Positions 43,065-56,136 are shown, counted from the stretch's first letter. The stretch: DNA of 64,000 nucleotides from Epichloe hybrida (GCA_019022495.1 JAFEKR010000050.1:124001-188000), one strand, 5' to 3'. A program made the numbers and translations. The notes: a model not told the origin generated them from the letters alone.

Positions 43065-44075
43065 GCTCCTGCCATTGCCAATGCGCAAGCAAGGCCGGAC
43101 ACTTTTTGCATGAATTATGCGAGTTTGATGGTGTGTGGTGGCCCTGGTGGGGTGAAGTAGTGAAGGAGGAGCTGGCATGAGTGATGAGCCTATGTACAGT
43201 GGTGTACACGCAACCGTGGTCCGTGGATGGTGGCGCTGCACAGATGCTCGCTCTGCATCTCTCACATAGTATGAATATGACTGTGAGCTGGGCCATTTTG
43301 CCTCGTTATTATGCACGCTATGCAAACTGCATCACGTTTCCGATGTTACTGTCATTCAACCTATGGCTCCAAGCCACTGAACGGGTCTCTCTATACACTA
43401 AGTACTATTTACATGGGAGTTCCAAAAAACAAAACAAAAAGTTGCGAGCCAGTCCCTGCCGGGTCGTAGCAACAAGATTACTTCTGCTGGTGTCAGGAGC
43501 ATCGCTTTGGATGTTGATCATGAAGCGCGCGGCGTAGCGCTACAGCAAGATGATAGTAATAGAGCAGATTTAAAGAAAAAAAAAGGAATGACAACTCAAG
43601 TGGTAAAAAAAAAAAAACGCCGGATTTGTGCAAATCATCGTCATATAACACAAACTCTCTCCCTATGCAACAGCCACCTGCTAGGATGTCAAGATAGTCA
43701 AGTCGCAGCACATTACTTCATTTGGCACAGGTCAGAACCAGGGACAGCCTTAGCCTCTCTTCAACGATGGTTTTCGGACGGAAGAAGAGGAAACAAAACT
43801 CCTTGGCGGGCTGAAACAAGGGCATGCCAAGTCAGATGCGTGTGCTGTAAGTCGATGGGGTCAAAAATTAAGAGACCGGGTATTCCAGGTGCCACAATTA
43901 GCTGCTTTGAAGAACTTTATGAGCGGTCGGATGCGTGACGGGTATAAGAAAAAGCGCCGAGGAAATGTCAAGCAAACGCAGAGGTCGGGGTGATGGCAGC
44001 CTGCAATGTAAGACACAAAATGGCTCACAGAGTGCCCATGGTTGGTCAAGCTTTGACTGGCATGACTAGAATGTC
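43065..44075. other. Intergenic region
   Basis: About 1 kb between the start of the acidic orphan gene and the stop of the DUF3405 gene. A-rich tracts at 43575-43586 and 43607-43617. No gene supported. Confidence 0.5.
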
Positions 44076-46570
44076 TTAGCCTACAAGAAGATCAAATCCA
44101 GACTTGTAGTCGGGGTTCGTTGGATTTGTGTTTTTGATGGGGTGAAGCATGACCGATGGTAGGCAGGGACGCCCGTGTTCCGCTTCCCATTCATATCCTC
44201 CGATTCCCGTGTCCACCCAACCCATCCAGTTATTGTACAGTCGGTTGGGAGGTTCGGCGCGGTAATACCAGGTGGTGCCTTGAAAACGTCGTTCTCTGCC
44301 CCAGCCCATGGGTGATCCACGGCCACCTGATTCTCCGTTGGGTCCGGGGTTGAACCAATTGTTGAGGAAGCCGCCCTTCCAGTCACGGTCCATGAATACG
44401 GGATGAGGAGCGTAAACGGCCTTGAGACCGTGGAGCAGTGCAACAGTTTGTGCTGTCATCTCGGAGGCAACATGGTTCCCTCGCATGTTCTCGACATGCA
44501 TGATATCGAGCAGGCGTTTCGAAATGCGAGACTGCGTGACGATGGTGGTACGTCGAGGCAAATCGGCTGACGCGTGGGTCTCATCGTTATAACCCCACAC
44601 ATGCGATGAGATGATCCATTGACTACCAACGGGATCGAACATGGGATTGACAGTGATGAAGTCGGCCTCCTCTCCAACGCCCCAATCATAGTTATCCTCT
44701 TGGTACGGGACGGGGGGCTTCGGGCCGACCGGTTTGACGAATGGAAGTTCCGGCGCTCCCCAGATAGTGTCATTGCCGTGCTGCTTGGCAACACTTTGGC
44801 GGAACATTGTGTCGTAGTCGCCGTGATGTTCGGGAATGTAGAAGCGCTCATTTCTCTCCCAGAGATACTTGCGTGGCTGCTTTTTCGCAAAGGAAGAGAG
44901 GCCTTCGAGTAGATCATAGTGATGACCGGTGTATCGGAAGTCCATCTCCCAGTTCCAGAAATGGTCGAATTGTGGGTGGTCTTGGCTGAACTTCTGGACT
45001 GACAGCCACTGGGCGCTGTGAACAGCTCTCGCGAACTCGTCCGTCATGGCAGGGTAAAGATCCCAAACCTGCTGGTCATTCCACAGCACCGTGATATCGT
45101 GGAACTCGGCAGGCACGTTTTCTTTCAGGACAGATTGGTATAATTCCTCGTCATCGAAAATGGGAAGACTTTGATTCTTGGACTGAACCAAGAGAAATAC
45201 CTCGTATTGACCACCAGTCTTGAGACTGAGTTCGCTTACGAGAGCTCGGATCACCTGTCGGTCATTGTCGCTGTACTTCATGCCCGTGTAGGAGCGGAGT
45301 AGGAGGGCTGTCCGAGACTCTTTGGTCACTTCGGCTTGCTTCATGTTGCTGGGACGTCCTTTAATTTTTGGGGCCTCGGCTTTTGTTTCCGACAGTTGAG
45401 CTCCGTCACGCTTAGCCTTTTGTTCCGAGGGCGGTCCCGCCGGCTGCCGAGTTTCGGGGTAGTTGTTAAGGAAGGGGTTGTTCTTCTCGACTGCCATGTT
45501 AAAGCGAGCAGCATTCTGCTTGACACAGTGTTGCTGCAATTCGCCCCAGTTGACGTTATCCCAGTTCAAAGTCTCGTAAGATCCTCCGACTTTCTTCTTC
45601 ATTTCCCAAAGTCCATACTGCCCAAGACGTGTGTCGCGTTCCCAGCACAGATTTGGGTCGATTCCGAACAAATCATACGATCCAAACTTGGGCTGTGGCC
45701 ATCTTGCAGGACGACCTCGGAATACGAGCAAATCTTCGACAATCGCACCAGCTGGCCCCTTGCAAGGCACGTATGGAGCATGGCCAGCCTTCTTCCATTG
45801 ATCGCTGTTGTACTCCGGGTATGGATCGAATCGTACTGGTTGCTCGTCGGTCAAATCGGATTTAACAGACGGATCTTGGTGGAGCATCTTCTTCTGTTGC
45901 TCAGTGCGGTTGTCCTTCATAACCAACTGCCTCAGTGTGTTGCCATAGACTAAGTCTGAGTTTGCGAGCCTGATGCGCATTCAATTAGTATATTTTTCTC
46001 GAAACAATTCTCATTTCAGAAGAAGAGGACTAAGATGGGGTGATTGAACACCTGATTCTTAAACCCCATGTTTCTGGATTTTACGTACTTGGCCGTAGTT
46101 TTGTAAGCATAACGCCACATTTTTCGTAGATCCTTTTCATGTTGTAGTCTCGCAACATCAGGAGGTTCTCTGGGAGTGCCATCCGTTTCGTGTCCCGGGA
46201 GAACATCATCATTGGTTTCTGGGTCATCCGGGTCACTCCAGTTGGACAAATCCTCAATGTCAATTTCCCAACCGGCACGAGTGCCAGTTGGTTCATCGTG
46301 ATGGTGGCCAGGATCGGAGTTGAGTATCGCTTCCTCAGACTTGTCACTCGCAAGTGGTTTTTCGTTTTGCTTGCCAGCAGTGCCCGTAAAAGCTGAACCT
46401 TGGTTGGCCAAATCGCCATTTTTGTATGGGACAATGTGCAATCTTGACGGAGGCCCACTGAGGACCAAAAAATAAGTCGTCATCAGAGCGAGAGCGATGA
46501 TGAAAAGTGACCTCGGCCTTGGCCGAGAAAAAAGCGTCCGTCTTCCCTGCGGGCGAAGCATCTTGCCCAT
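44076..46570 (-). CDS. DUF3405 family type II membrane protein, glycosyltransferase-like
   Basis: Two exons, 46089-46570 and 44076-45969, give 791 aa. The donor is GTACGT inside the apparent open frame, and the 119-nt intron (branch ACTAAT) joins KTTAK to LANSDLVYGNTL, the usual family junction. A basic cytoplasmic tail (MGKMLRPQGRRTLFSRPRPR) precedes one TM helix (residues 21-39, SLFIIALALMTTYFLVLSG), then an acidic stem, then the large domain. Landmarks are LCWERDTRLGQYGLWE, ALLLRSYTGMKYSDND, HFWNWEMDFRYTGHHYDLLEG and WGVGEEADFITVNPMFDP. The topology and the WEMDFR and EEAD segments suggest a Golgi-resident nucleotide-sugar transferase, but the family is not biochemically defined as far as I know. 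Database names calling it a transporter are not supported by one TM helix. Confidence 0.85.
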
Positions 46571-49246
46571 TGCCTTGGGTTGCAGATTGCGAACTGGGGT
46601 TTTGATTTTTCAAGAGAAACAGCCGGGTGGAGGGCTGCGGATGTGCAACCGCAGAGAGCAATCCGGTTGTCGAAAATTTGACCCAGGGTTCAGCAGCGCA
46701 TTCGATTTTTGAAGGGCAGATGACGGGTCAGCTGGCGGTGTCAGTATGGTTCTCGTGTCTGCACAAATGTGTCGTTCGTAAAAGAAAGGGAAGAAAATCC
46801 GTGGGCACGAAAGCGGTCCAGTTGATTAGGGAAGGGACCAGACAGCCTGCTAGTCGTGATCCCAAGAAGATGGTGGTCGTAGTGGCAAGCTGATTTCGAG
46901 TCCCGCAAAAGCAGGTATTCGGATGACAACAGTGCTGGGAAGCAAAGCGGCTTCGGTCCCGATAGTAAGCTGTCGTGAGGATGGCGTCCCAAAATTTCGG
47001 ATCCAACTCGCCGTATGCGCTCGAAGCCCGCGAGGTTTGGGCTATCGCAGCAATACAAGAAGCAGAAGGGGACGACAGAAGAGGCTCGAAAAGAATGGAA
47101 TACGCCAAAGGCGAGAAAGTCACGTAACGTTGTCGTGACGGAAAGCAGAGAACTACAAAAGTTCGAGTTATGCGACCAGGTCGGAAGGGAGGAACGCACG
47201 GATGGGTGGGTGGGTGGTTACGTATACACCGTGCTCCATAAATCATCCGCACCCTGTGCTATCTGCATTCATGTATCCAGGGACCGGCCCTCCCTCCCGC
47301 TTGGCATCTGGCTACGTAAAACTCTGGTGCATGGTGGCTTTTCGTTTCGTTGCTCGTTTGGCCAGCTCGTCTGGCTTTTTGATCCGATGGTACACCACTG
47401 TAGGTGGGCCAATCCATCAACCACTACGGACCGTACCAGTCTGAGTGAGACCTTCCAACTGTAGAGATACAAACCGAGGGATGTACGATGGATTGGGTAG
47501 GCAGTACAGTGTGAAGAAGCACGCCTTGTTTGATTTGGGAAACAACGGCCGACACACGATTGAGATTGGCAATCACTGGAACCCCTGGCAAGCGCCGCAA
47601 GTGGGCGACACCACCCCTCACCGCCAAATCAGAACGAAGGCCGGGAGAAAAAAAAAAAGCCAAGTCTGGCGCAATACTCCGTACTCCGAAGCCAGACTCC
47701 AAAATAGCCGGCTTCGTGAATGTGGCCTCATACATGTATCTACTGAAACTGGGAGAGACTAGTCGCGCTACATGCCTTGTGTCACGACTAGCTGTTCCTT
47801 GCATACCTAGTGCTCCGTAGTAGGGAGACTAGTAACATAGGGAGAGTTTTCCTGAGTATGGAGGAGGAGCTTGTTGAAATCTGCGCACGGCTCCAATGAG
47901 CTTGGCATCTCCCTTATGCATTCTCCCATTCTCACTATCAAACCAACGTTGAGGTTCTGGCCAAGTTGAATTCATACTATTGAGTTAGCGCCAATTTCAA
48001 CACGGTGTCTGGCCCCGGCGCGGGATAGTAACAGTATTAACAAGTCCTCGGCCCACGCAGCACTGATGATTTCAATCTACATACGCACAGAGGCCCCCAT
48101 TTTTTGCCACCACACTTATGTAATCTTGTGTCACTCCCCGCCCTCTTGCCCGTGCAGATAGTGGGCCCTTCTGCTTCTGGGCCTTGACTTGATGACGCAC
48201 CTTTGCATTGCACCTGAGTGACCTGACCCAGGGATACCCACGGGGAGATGAGACCCACGGTCGCATTTCCCTTGTGTTGTTGATATGAATTGCCTGTAGT
48301 ACATAATTCTAAAATGCTCCGTTCCTTCGCCGTCATCACTCAGCTCGTTCCTGCAGCGTAGCTTGCAGACATGTGGCATTGGCGATGCCGATCCGCCCAC
48401 ACAGACCATGGAATTAGTCGGCTCTGACGTGTTCATGTCCCCACACCCCCCCACCTTGGTGAACCAACTGCCTGCCGACCGGCGACGGAGAACAGCATGC
48501 GGCAGGCAGGTCGCTCAGGTTGCTCAACCCGTCAGATGAAATTCCGACACCAACGCCCACTGCGCTTTTGTGGAACATGGATGAAACGAAGGTCGAGGTG
48601 TTACAACCGACCGGGGAGATCACATGTTTCATCACTGTACAGACTATGGACAAACGCGACATCTTCCCGAAGGAAAAGAAGAAGTCAGGAAGAAGAATAA
48701 TGAGGATTGAAATCTATACATTATCAATTGATATGATTACAGGACGAGCTTGTTCAAAGTGCTTCGCCTGCAGGATATTATTTTCTTTCCTACTCGACTA
48801 AATTAAGGGTTCTTGGTATCATTAATGCCTGATTCGGAAAAAGCAAACCTGATCCAAATGAGCCCAGAATGACTTCTCAACTGATTCAACATCCCGAAAT
48901 GTGAGCTCCCGTTTTCCCAAGTGCTCCCAGAATTCCAAACAATGCTGCAAGCATCGCACGTGTCCTGTGCACATGCGCCGTGCTGCCGTGAAGGGGTATA
49001 TAAAATGCAATTATTCCAAACAACCCAGAACAGAAAAACCAAGCCATTAGGTCAATAGATATTAAGCCAAAAACATCAAGTGAACTGCCTTCATCTTAGA
49101 AGGATATCACACCTTCTTTTCCAGTCCGCCAATAGCAAGAGAATTGTAGGTGGTAATCGTTATTATGTTAATGTTCAGTAGTAAGTGCGCGGGTGCTAGA
49201 TCTCAGCCGCGCAAATGTCGTCTTTGTATCAACATCCTATTGTTGT
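46571..49246. other. Long intergenic region (2.7 kb), no gene supported
   Basis: Divided between the DUF3405 promoter (right of 46571) and the 3' flank of the LIM-protein gene. Open frames such as 46728-47252 and 47424-47804 (both minus) lack domain features and overlap antisense frames. No tRNA cloverleaf or transposase remnant was seen. Confidence 0.5.
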
Positions 49247-51371
49247 TCACGCGTTTAATCTTCCCAATCGGGTCATTCGTTTGTTCATTCGAAGTCGCTG
49301 CTCTGGCCCAGCGGCTAGACGTCCGCCCTTTGGAACACCATTTGGTGGTGGCGGGTGAGGCCGTCCACTCCGACCAGAATGAGGACTAGGTCGGGTTGGG
49401 AGACCATTGGGTATGCGAGCACCAACTGCGGCGCGAGGTGGTCCAGGCTGATGAGTTTCTTGCTCTGCATATGACTGGGCCTGGACCCTTCTCCATGCAT
49501 CCCGCTCACAGTATGCGTAGCCTCCAACTTCGAAATACCCATCAGCCAAGGATAGTCCACAATCCAAACAGCGGAAGCAGCTGACGTGGTACTTGACCTT
49601 GGCCTCGTCTTCCGCGAACCGGCCCTCAATACCCCTCCCACAGCTTCCGCAAAGACTACCGTTAAGTTTGTGGTAGTGTTGTTCACAATACGGCTTATCG
49701 CCGAGCACGTAGAATACAGATGACGAGAATGGCTCAGAACAAGTTGTACACACAAAGCAAGCCTTGTGATATTTGCCAGTCAGTCTCCCGTCCGCGGAGG
49801 TTATGCTCTTGCCGGTGATCGCGACGCCACAAGCTTTGCAATCACCCCGAGACGGTAATGGAAGATGACCACGCGAGCCCTGGCGTTCCCAGGTGTCTTG
49901 CCGCCTCGGGGAGGGCAAGTTCCTGTATGCAGTCGACGGGTCGTACCTGTGGTCTCCAGACACATGGCTGCCGTCCTGCGGCGGCGAAGAACTGTATCCT
50001 CCTCGACCATGAGGAGCACGCTGGCTGTCAATGGACGGTCGGCCGAAACGGGTGTCTTTGGGAGAGACGCCATATGGTGACTCAATCATCGGAGAGACAA
50101 ATCGATGAGAACTTGCTGCTGCTGCATCTATGCGCAAGTCGCTCGGCCTCGTTCTTCCGCTGGTTGACTTTGTGTCTTCCATTGTCTGATAGAGATCGCT
50201 TCGATGAGTCTGTGATCTTGTGGGGCTTGTTTGAGCCGTCTCATGGCTACCTATGCTGAAATTAGAGGAACCGGATGATGCGGAGCTTGTTGAAGAGTGG
50301 TAAGGGTTTCCAACTCCGAATTCCACCGCCAAATTGACTGATCCTCCAGTGTTTCTGTGCTTGTTTTTGGGCAATAAGCTAGTTCGGGGAGGTGGTTTTC
50401 GTGAGGTGTCGGGCCCCATTGACCTCTTTCGCTCATTTCCAAACCCACTTGTAATGTGTGAGCGATCCGGTCGAGACCCAGCGGCTGAAGTGGTTCGGTG
50501 TGTTTGCGAGGATTCTGTACTCGAGAACGGCTTTGGGTATGTTTCGGAGCGATTGAGACTTGCTTGAGAGCTCGGGTTGATGCTATTAGGTGCTCCAAAG
50601 CCCTCATAGCCATCTTTCTTTGGCCTCCGGGGTGGGATTGGCTCACTGGATGGCGGTGTCCAGCGATCAAGTGACTCTTTGCGCTGTGGGTATGCGTTCC
50701 TCGCTGTGGATGGCCGTCGAGCAGAATCAAACGGACCTGGTGAAGTGCTGTTTGTTCTCTCCATAATATTTTCTTCTCCCGCGTGCTGGTTCTTGGGTAT
50801 GTCGCGCGTTGTGTCATCGAACCCGCCATAACCCCCTGGCGATTTTGGCAGAACTGCAGATTTTGGCGCCTCCCAAATATTTTCCGAGCCGTTTCTGGAC
50901 CTGTATCTATCTTCCGTGTCTCTAAAGCTCCTTTCCCTTTCCCTTTCTGAATACCCCGGAGACGCATGTGGCGATTGGCTCGGCTGACTGACGGGGGTCA
51001 TTTGGCCTCTGTGCATATAGGAAGTCCCTGCTGGTTGATTAGATTGTTCTGAGATCTCCCATATAGCCAGTCATGTAAGGATAGTTTACCTGCTGCACCT
51101 GTGTCTATGAGTGGTGGTGTTCGACTGTATTTAGAATATGGTGGTTTACTAAACTGGCTCTCAAAGGCTTCACCTGCCTCAGGCGGCGGTGATACTATGC
51201 AACATTGTACGTCAGCTGACAATAATGCAACATCCGTTTGGGGCCTGAAAACGTACGCTCTGCGGATGAGCCACTGCAAAGGTGATCTCCCATCATGGAT
51301 ATTTCTACCTGGTTGCCACATATTGAGCATTTGATCGTCGGCAAAAACGTCGACTCTCGTGGCAGCTCCAT
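49247..51371 (-). CDS. Paxillin-like protein with two LIM domains (Pxl1-like)
   Basis: Three exons (51257-51371, 51090-51194, 49247-51027) give 666 aa; introns of 62 nt each have donors GTACGT and GTAAAC. The N-terminus begins MELPRESTFLPTIKCSICGN with a stand-alone zinc-like motif (CSICGNQVEISMMGDHLC), then YSKYSRTPPLIDTG. A long disordered Ser/Pro/Arg-rich middle resembles fission-yeast Pxl1. Two LIM domains follow: CKACGVAITGKSI...YHKACFVCTTCSEPFSSSVFYVLGDKPYCEQHY and CGSCGRGIEGRF...YHVSCFRCLDCGLSLADGYFEVGGYAYCERD, each with the expected eight Cys/His/Asp ligands. The tail is basic. Pxl1-type proteins stabilise the actomyosin ring and polarity sites; that role is inferred from architecture. 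The single long frame lacks the first two exons. Confidence 0.82.
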
Positions 51372-54300
51372 GGTGGCTGAAGGGTTGTGCGAGCACAAGA
51401 CACGGTTGTCGACCCAAATTGATATCTCTGATAAGCAAATGCCAGAAGTTTCATCCGTGAAGAAAAAGAAAGGCACAGTTTTGTGGTTTGTAGAAGGGAC
51501 AAAAGGCCACGCGATCTTTGAGCCACCAGTTTGTTTGATGTGTAAAGTGGTTCACAAGACGTGGGGGCCTCGGATTTTGTCGTCTCTCCAGAACTAGGGC
51601 AAACACGGTGAAGTCGTTTCAAAGCTGGGTTCGCGCGTGATTCCAAGGCTCTGTCGCATAATTTGTATTGAGTGAATCGAGGTCGACCAGGCTGTAGCAA
51701 GAGATCAAAGTGGAAACAACGGGGCTGATGCTGCTATTGCAACAGAAAAGGTGGAGGCTTTACCGCGACCGTTTCAACATTCGCCCGTCTACTTACAGCA
51801 CGAGTCGACGCACTAGTCACCTTGACGGCAATAAACGACGACGACTGTGCTGGTTCGGTTGCAAGATTGCTACTGTTCAAATCGAGTCTGTCCCAAAAAA
51901 AGATTGCAACAAAAAATGCCAATGAAGCCAGCTTTGGGGGGGCCAAGATAAGAAACAGAGTCGAAAGTGAGGAAGATGCTGGACTGCCGCAGTAGGAAGG
52001 AAGGTGACGGCCATGTGTTCTCGTCTCGCCTACTCAAGAGTCAAGTGCACGCACATAGGTGTACATAGGTGTACATAGGTGTACATGGGTGTACATAGAG
52101 GGTTGCCGGGGGGGCGGGCGTGCGTGTTGTAGTGCCGGTTCCTGCCAGTCTTCTTCCAGCAGGTGCGTCGCGGTGGGTGGGTCCTCGAGTCGTCGCCCTT
52201 GATGTTGAGCCCTTGCCCTTCTTTCTTGAACAAGTGCACTGATATTACTGATATTACTACCGTTCCGGTGGTGATGCAAGAGCGGTGGGCGAAACCGTAA
52301 ACAGAAGCGGCTCTTCTGGGGTCGAGGAAATTGGCTTTGGGCGTGCTCAACCCGCGGATGCGGACATGTTTCTTCAAATAAAGTAAAGCCGCTTATTACG
52401 CTCGATGGACGACGAGCAGAGGTGACCGCATGAGGAGGCCCCATCGCCCAGGGCCATTTATCTGGTTGCTATGCCATAAAAGCTCTATTGCCTTTGAGAA
52501 TTCTTGCAAGTTGCCGTCACTGCTCCTCGCCTGGGAAACCAAACTAGGGAGACGATATCTGGAACCATTACAGAATATTTCGAGGGCGAGCAGGCGCGCA
52601 GCCAAGGAGCAGTGGGCTGCAACAGTTGGCCAATTCGAAGTGCTCTGGCTGCTTCGGCGCCGTCATCAGTTGCCAATGCTTCCTTCAACGATGACCAGGC
52701 CAGGGGTGATCGGACCACTCAAGACCACTCTAACCCTTCAGTATGCTCCCTCGAGGCGTAGTCAACGACCCAAAAGGGGCACATAATTCCCGGCTATTGG
52801 CCAGCGAATTGTTTTTTTTTTTAAGTTTCTTATTTGCTTTTGGTCAAGTCCTCCCTCCCCCCTTGCCCTCCGTTCACACATTTTTGGCAAGTTGGCAACA
52901 AGCTAATACAGCGAAGAACGAAACCCACCTCTGGTTACTCCGTACTTGCGGCCTTTGATCCTTATTGCAGTATGTATTCCTCAGAGTCTTGTTGCGCTTG
53001 CCCGGGCCTGGCGATATTGGGCCTGGGGGCCATGTACTCTGGCGTGGCAGTCATTCAGCTCCCCGCCTGTGCTGTCAATATTGGGACTGATGTCGCAGGA
53101 TCACCCACAGTAGTTCATGTCAGAGCTAGTCACACAGAAATCGCACGCTTGGACTGCAAGACAATGCCACGCCTTGAATAGTCAAGCGATAGCCCTCGTC
53201 CCTGGAATGACGATAAGCGAAAGTTCAATAAACTTAAAAAACTACCCCACGCTGATATAGCCAGCAATAGAAAGAAAAGTGCTCCTTTTTTGATTCTTCC
53301 AATGCTGCCATTGTCGATTGCTCGTGTAGCACTTCCAGAAGCGTGCTGAATCGGAAGCAGTGCTGGAATTCTGAGCATTTGATTGGTATTTTCCTTCGAA
53401 TATTACTTCTCCGAAATGGCACGTGTTGGTAGCAATCTCATGGCTTGATGACGTGTTCAATGATCTCGCCTCGTTTTCCAAAGAATGTGACAAGCAATTT
53501 GGTCTTCCTGCGATTTCTCACTCTATACTGATCTGCATTGGAATATCCAGATAGACCGTGACCCAAGTGGTGACCACCGTTAGTCCACTCTATACGATTC
53601 CTTGTTTCCTTGCCACGACGAACCGCCAAGCCTTGTGCATATTTCGAGACTCATGCACGAATTAGGCGGGCCTACAAACTAGACCATGTCAGTTCCCCAT
53701 CATGCCCATATCCGAGAATGACAATGCTACATACTCGAGCCAGTCGAGCCAGAATGGCCTGTGTCCGAGGCCCCTGACCCAAAGAAAGGAAGTGGCTGGG
53801 TGATCGTCATGTGGTGCAAACGACGTCGTATCTGTGGCTGGATCGCAATTCTACCTGCTGTGCCGCAGAAAGGCCGGGCGCACGATTTGGCTGTGAGGCA
53901 CGTCGTGGCGGGTTAAATCGAAAATGGACAACAAAAAGATCGACAATTGAGCAGAGTGAGAAAAATGAGAGTTGCTCGCTTTGCTGATTGTGCCTGCAAT
54001 GTGACCACGCCACCCATTTTCAATTTTTTTCATTTCGGGCTATCGCGAGGAAGATCAGGTGCTTGCTCCATCCGACTTTGCCCTGTCCGTGAAGCATCAA
54101 TTCTTCGGTGGGAAAGCTGTCTTAAACATTCCCCGTTAAACATTCCCCGGCAACCCGGTCACCCTAGGAACCACGACTAGCCTGCGGACTTTGCCATGGT
54201 TGTTTCGGGGTTTGTTGACGTTTTCACCGTCGTAACCGCGAAACCCTTCGACAACTACTGATCAGTCCTGTTAGGCGGGAGATTCAGCGGTTCGGGAACA

Positions 54301-54549
54301 TCAGCTTCAAACTTTCTTTTCATGGGCTTGGTCTGTTCAGAGTTCATCTATTCGTAGCAGTAGACCCTACCCACTGCGCCAGATCAAGCCCAAATTACTC
54401 GAAATGAAGGTCCAGAATAACGCTAGTGCAAGCGCTTAATGATTTGATGTCACATGTAACAAACAGCATTGTGTGGTTGATCTCGTTCATTCAGAATGCC
54501 AATGCATGTCTGCGTATTACACCGACTGTATAGTGTACGTGGACAGCCG
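51372..54549. other. Long gene-poor region
   Basis: The left end is the promoter of the LIM-protein gene. The remainder (3.2 kb) has only short, mutually overlapping open frames without domain features. It contains the 10-bp tandem repeat listed separately and a T tract (52811-52822). Confidence 0.5.
52051..52098. repeat. 10-bp tandem repeat (GTACATAGGT)
   Basis: Nearly five copies of GTACATAGGT, with one GCAC and one GGGT variant. Simple tandem repeat upstream of the LIM-protein gene. Confidence 0.9.
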
Positions 54550-54948
54550 GGCGCATGTCGCGTTTTTTGAATGCGCATATCGCGTTAGTCCTAATCCGGA
54601 AGGACGGTCCCCACACCTAATTTTTAGTGTGGCTTATGTCTGTTAATTTTTACTATTAACTAAGATGCTTATTATGTGCGATATTTAAAGGTATTAATAT
54701 CGTTGCGTTATGTTGCGTTATGTTGCGTTACGTTACGTTACGAGGGCCTTGTGATAATAAAAAGAAAGGAATTATAAGCGTTATAATAAGCATTACATGT
54801 TATAGTAAGCTACCGTAAGCTGCCATAAGCTACCTGCATTTACCACTAAGAAGAGCTTGTATATTTAGTAGGCAATTAGGTAAAAAGGTACTTCTTCCGC
54901 TTTAGGATAAACGCGATATGCGCATTCAAAAAACGCAATATGCGCGTT
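54550..54948. mobile_element. MITE-like element with ~45-bp terminal inverted repeats
   Basis: The left end (54551-54597, containing CGTTTTTTGAATGCGCATAT) and the right end (54901-54948) are inverted copies of each other over about 45 bp with a few differences (CGCATGTCGCG versus CGCATATTGCG at the outer edge). The 300-bp interior is AT-rich, non-coding and contains a TGTTGCGTTA tandem repeat and repeated TAAGC motifs. Size, long terminal repeats and lack of coding capacity fit a non-autonomous DNA transposon. A target-site duplication was not identified. The AT-rich interior could reflect RIP or simply the element's composition. Confidence 0.7.
54701..54742. repeat. TGTTGCGTTA / CGTTA tandem repeats
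   Basis: Three 10-bp units (CGTTGCGTTA, TGTTGCGTTA twice) followed by CGTTA pentamers, inside the MITE-like element. Confidence 0.85.
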
Positions 54949-55274
54949 TAGTGACCCGCCAGTTAATCTGCATGTCCTACTACTTCTAGCCCGACAAGAC
55001 ATCCTCCCAACAAGATTGATGAGAGGCTTGAAGTAAAGGAGAAAGGAGAGGACGACTTTCTATGGAGGATGAGTTCCCCCTCGTCCATCACTTCTCAATA
55101 ACCGGGATTGCGCGTCTCGGTGGCCGAAATGTACATCGCCCTGTGCCGATTTACCGTTCTTGTGAAGGCTTTTATTTATGAGACATGTGGTAAAGTGCGG
55201 TCTGAGGGCATGCGGCTATCCAGCATTGGCCCAAATGGCCGCTTAACACGTGAAGCCTATTACCAAACAGAAGT

Positions 55275-55375
55275 GCTGCCATCGAAATCGAACCCACAAC
55301 GAGACTTGTTGATCTCAGTTGGGCAGGACTTGACCCTCGCACAAGATCTCTTACCCCACCAAGTTGCCGTAGCGT
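55275..55375 (-). repeat. tRNA-like, possibly SINE-related sequence
   Basis: On the minus strand an A-box-like GGCAACTTGGTGGGGTAAGA is followed about 75 nt later by a B-box-like GGTTCGATTTC. The spacing is larger than in most tRNA genes, the T stem does not pair, and no cloverleaf closes, so this is at most a tRNA-derived remnant or short retroposon. Confidence 0.3.
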
Positions 55376-56054
55376 ATTGTTCAAGATGTGGCGAAGGTGC
55401 CACTTTCACCGCTTTCACCCGATATTGACATCATGTTGGAAACTTCCGTGTATGATAGCGCTTTCGTGGTTCTGACAAGACGACGGGACGGAGTCTGGTA
55501 GCTGCGAGCGATGCCCCTGGCATTGTTGAGTGCCAGCTCGGCTATGACTGATTGTGTGCCTGTTTCTCGCCACATCCGAGCTCACAACAATAAAGGCGCA
55601 CCATATGCAAATTTTCTGGTTCCGCTTTCGAGGGTCTGGTTCGTAATGCACGAGAGCTCCGCTTTTTTGCAGCTGTGAACGACGACACGGCGAATGGACA
55701 GCTGGCACCCCACCAGAAGCCCCTCACCGCCCTCCTACATACATACAATATCGCTCGTGACAGCCGCGGGGCTCCACGACACCAGCCCACATTCGTCTGG
55801 TGTACATTAATGTCAGGTCCACCACCGCCCGGCCACCTCTCCCGTTTCCTTCCCGACCTAACATCGCACAATCTGTGATCCGAATATTTCCTCTGCCTCA
55901 AAGGCTCGTCGCTGTTTGTCCCAATTACCTGGCCACACACAGTCCCTCAATTTTTTCCCAGATTTATCACTCCAAAAAAAAAAAAAAGAGAACAGATCGA
56001 GGCATTGAACCTCGGTCACACAGTCGTCAAGACGTTTTCCAACCTCCTCAACTC

Positions 56055-56136
56055 GTAAGTCAGGTTTTAAGCTGGCCATAGCGTGGCAGGCCTTCTTTTT
56101 TATTCAATCATGAGTGTTTGCTGACGTGATGAACAG
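56055..56136 (+). other. Probable 5' UTR intron of INO1
   Basis: Donor GTAAGT at 56055, branch-like TTTGCTGACG near 56117-56126 and acceptor GAACAG ending at 56136 fit an 82-nt intron in the leader of INO1. Inferred from signals only. Confidence 0.5.

Noticed and set aside
55108..55428. 106-codon frame upstream of INO1
   Set aside because: It overlaps the tRNA-like sequence on the other strand and has no recognisable protein features.
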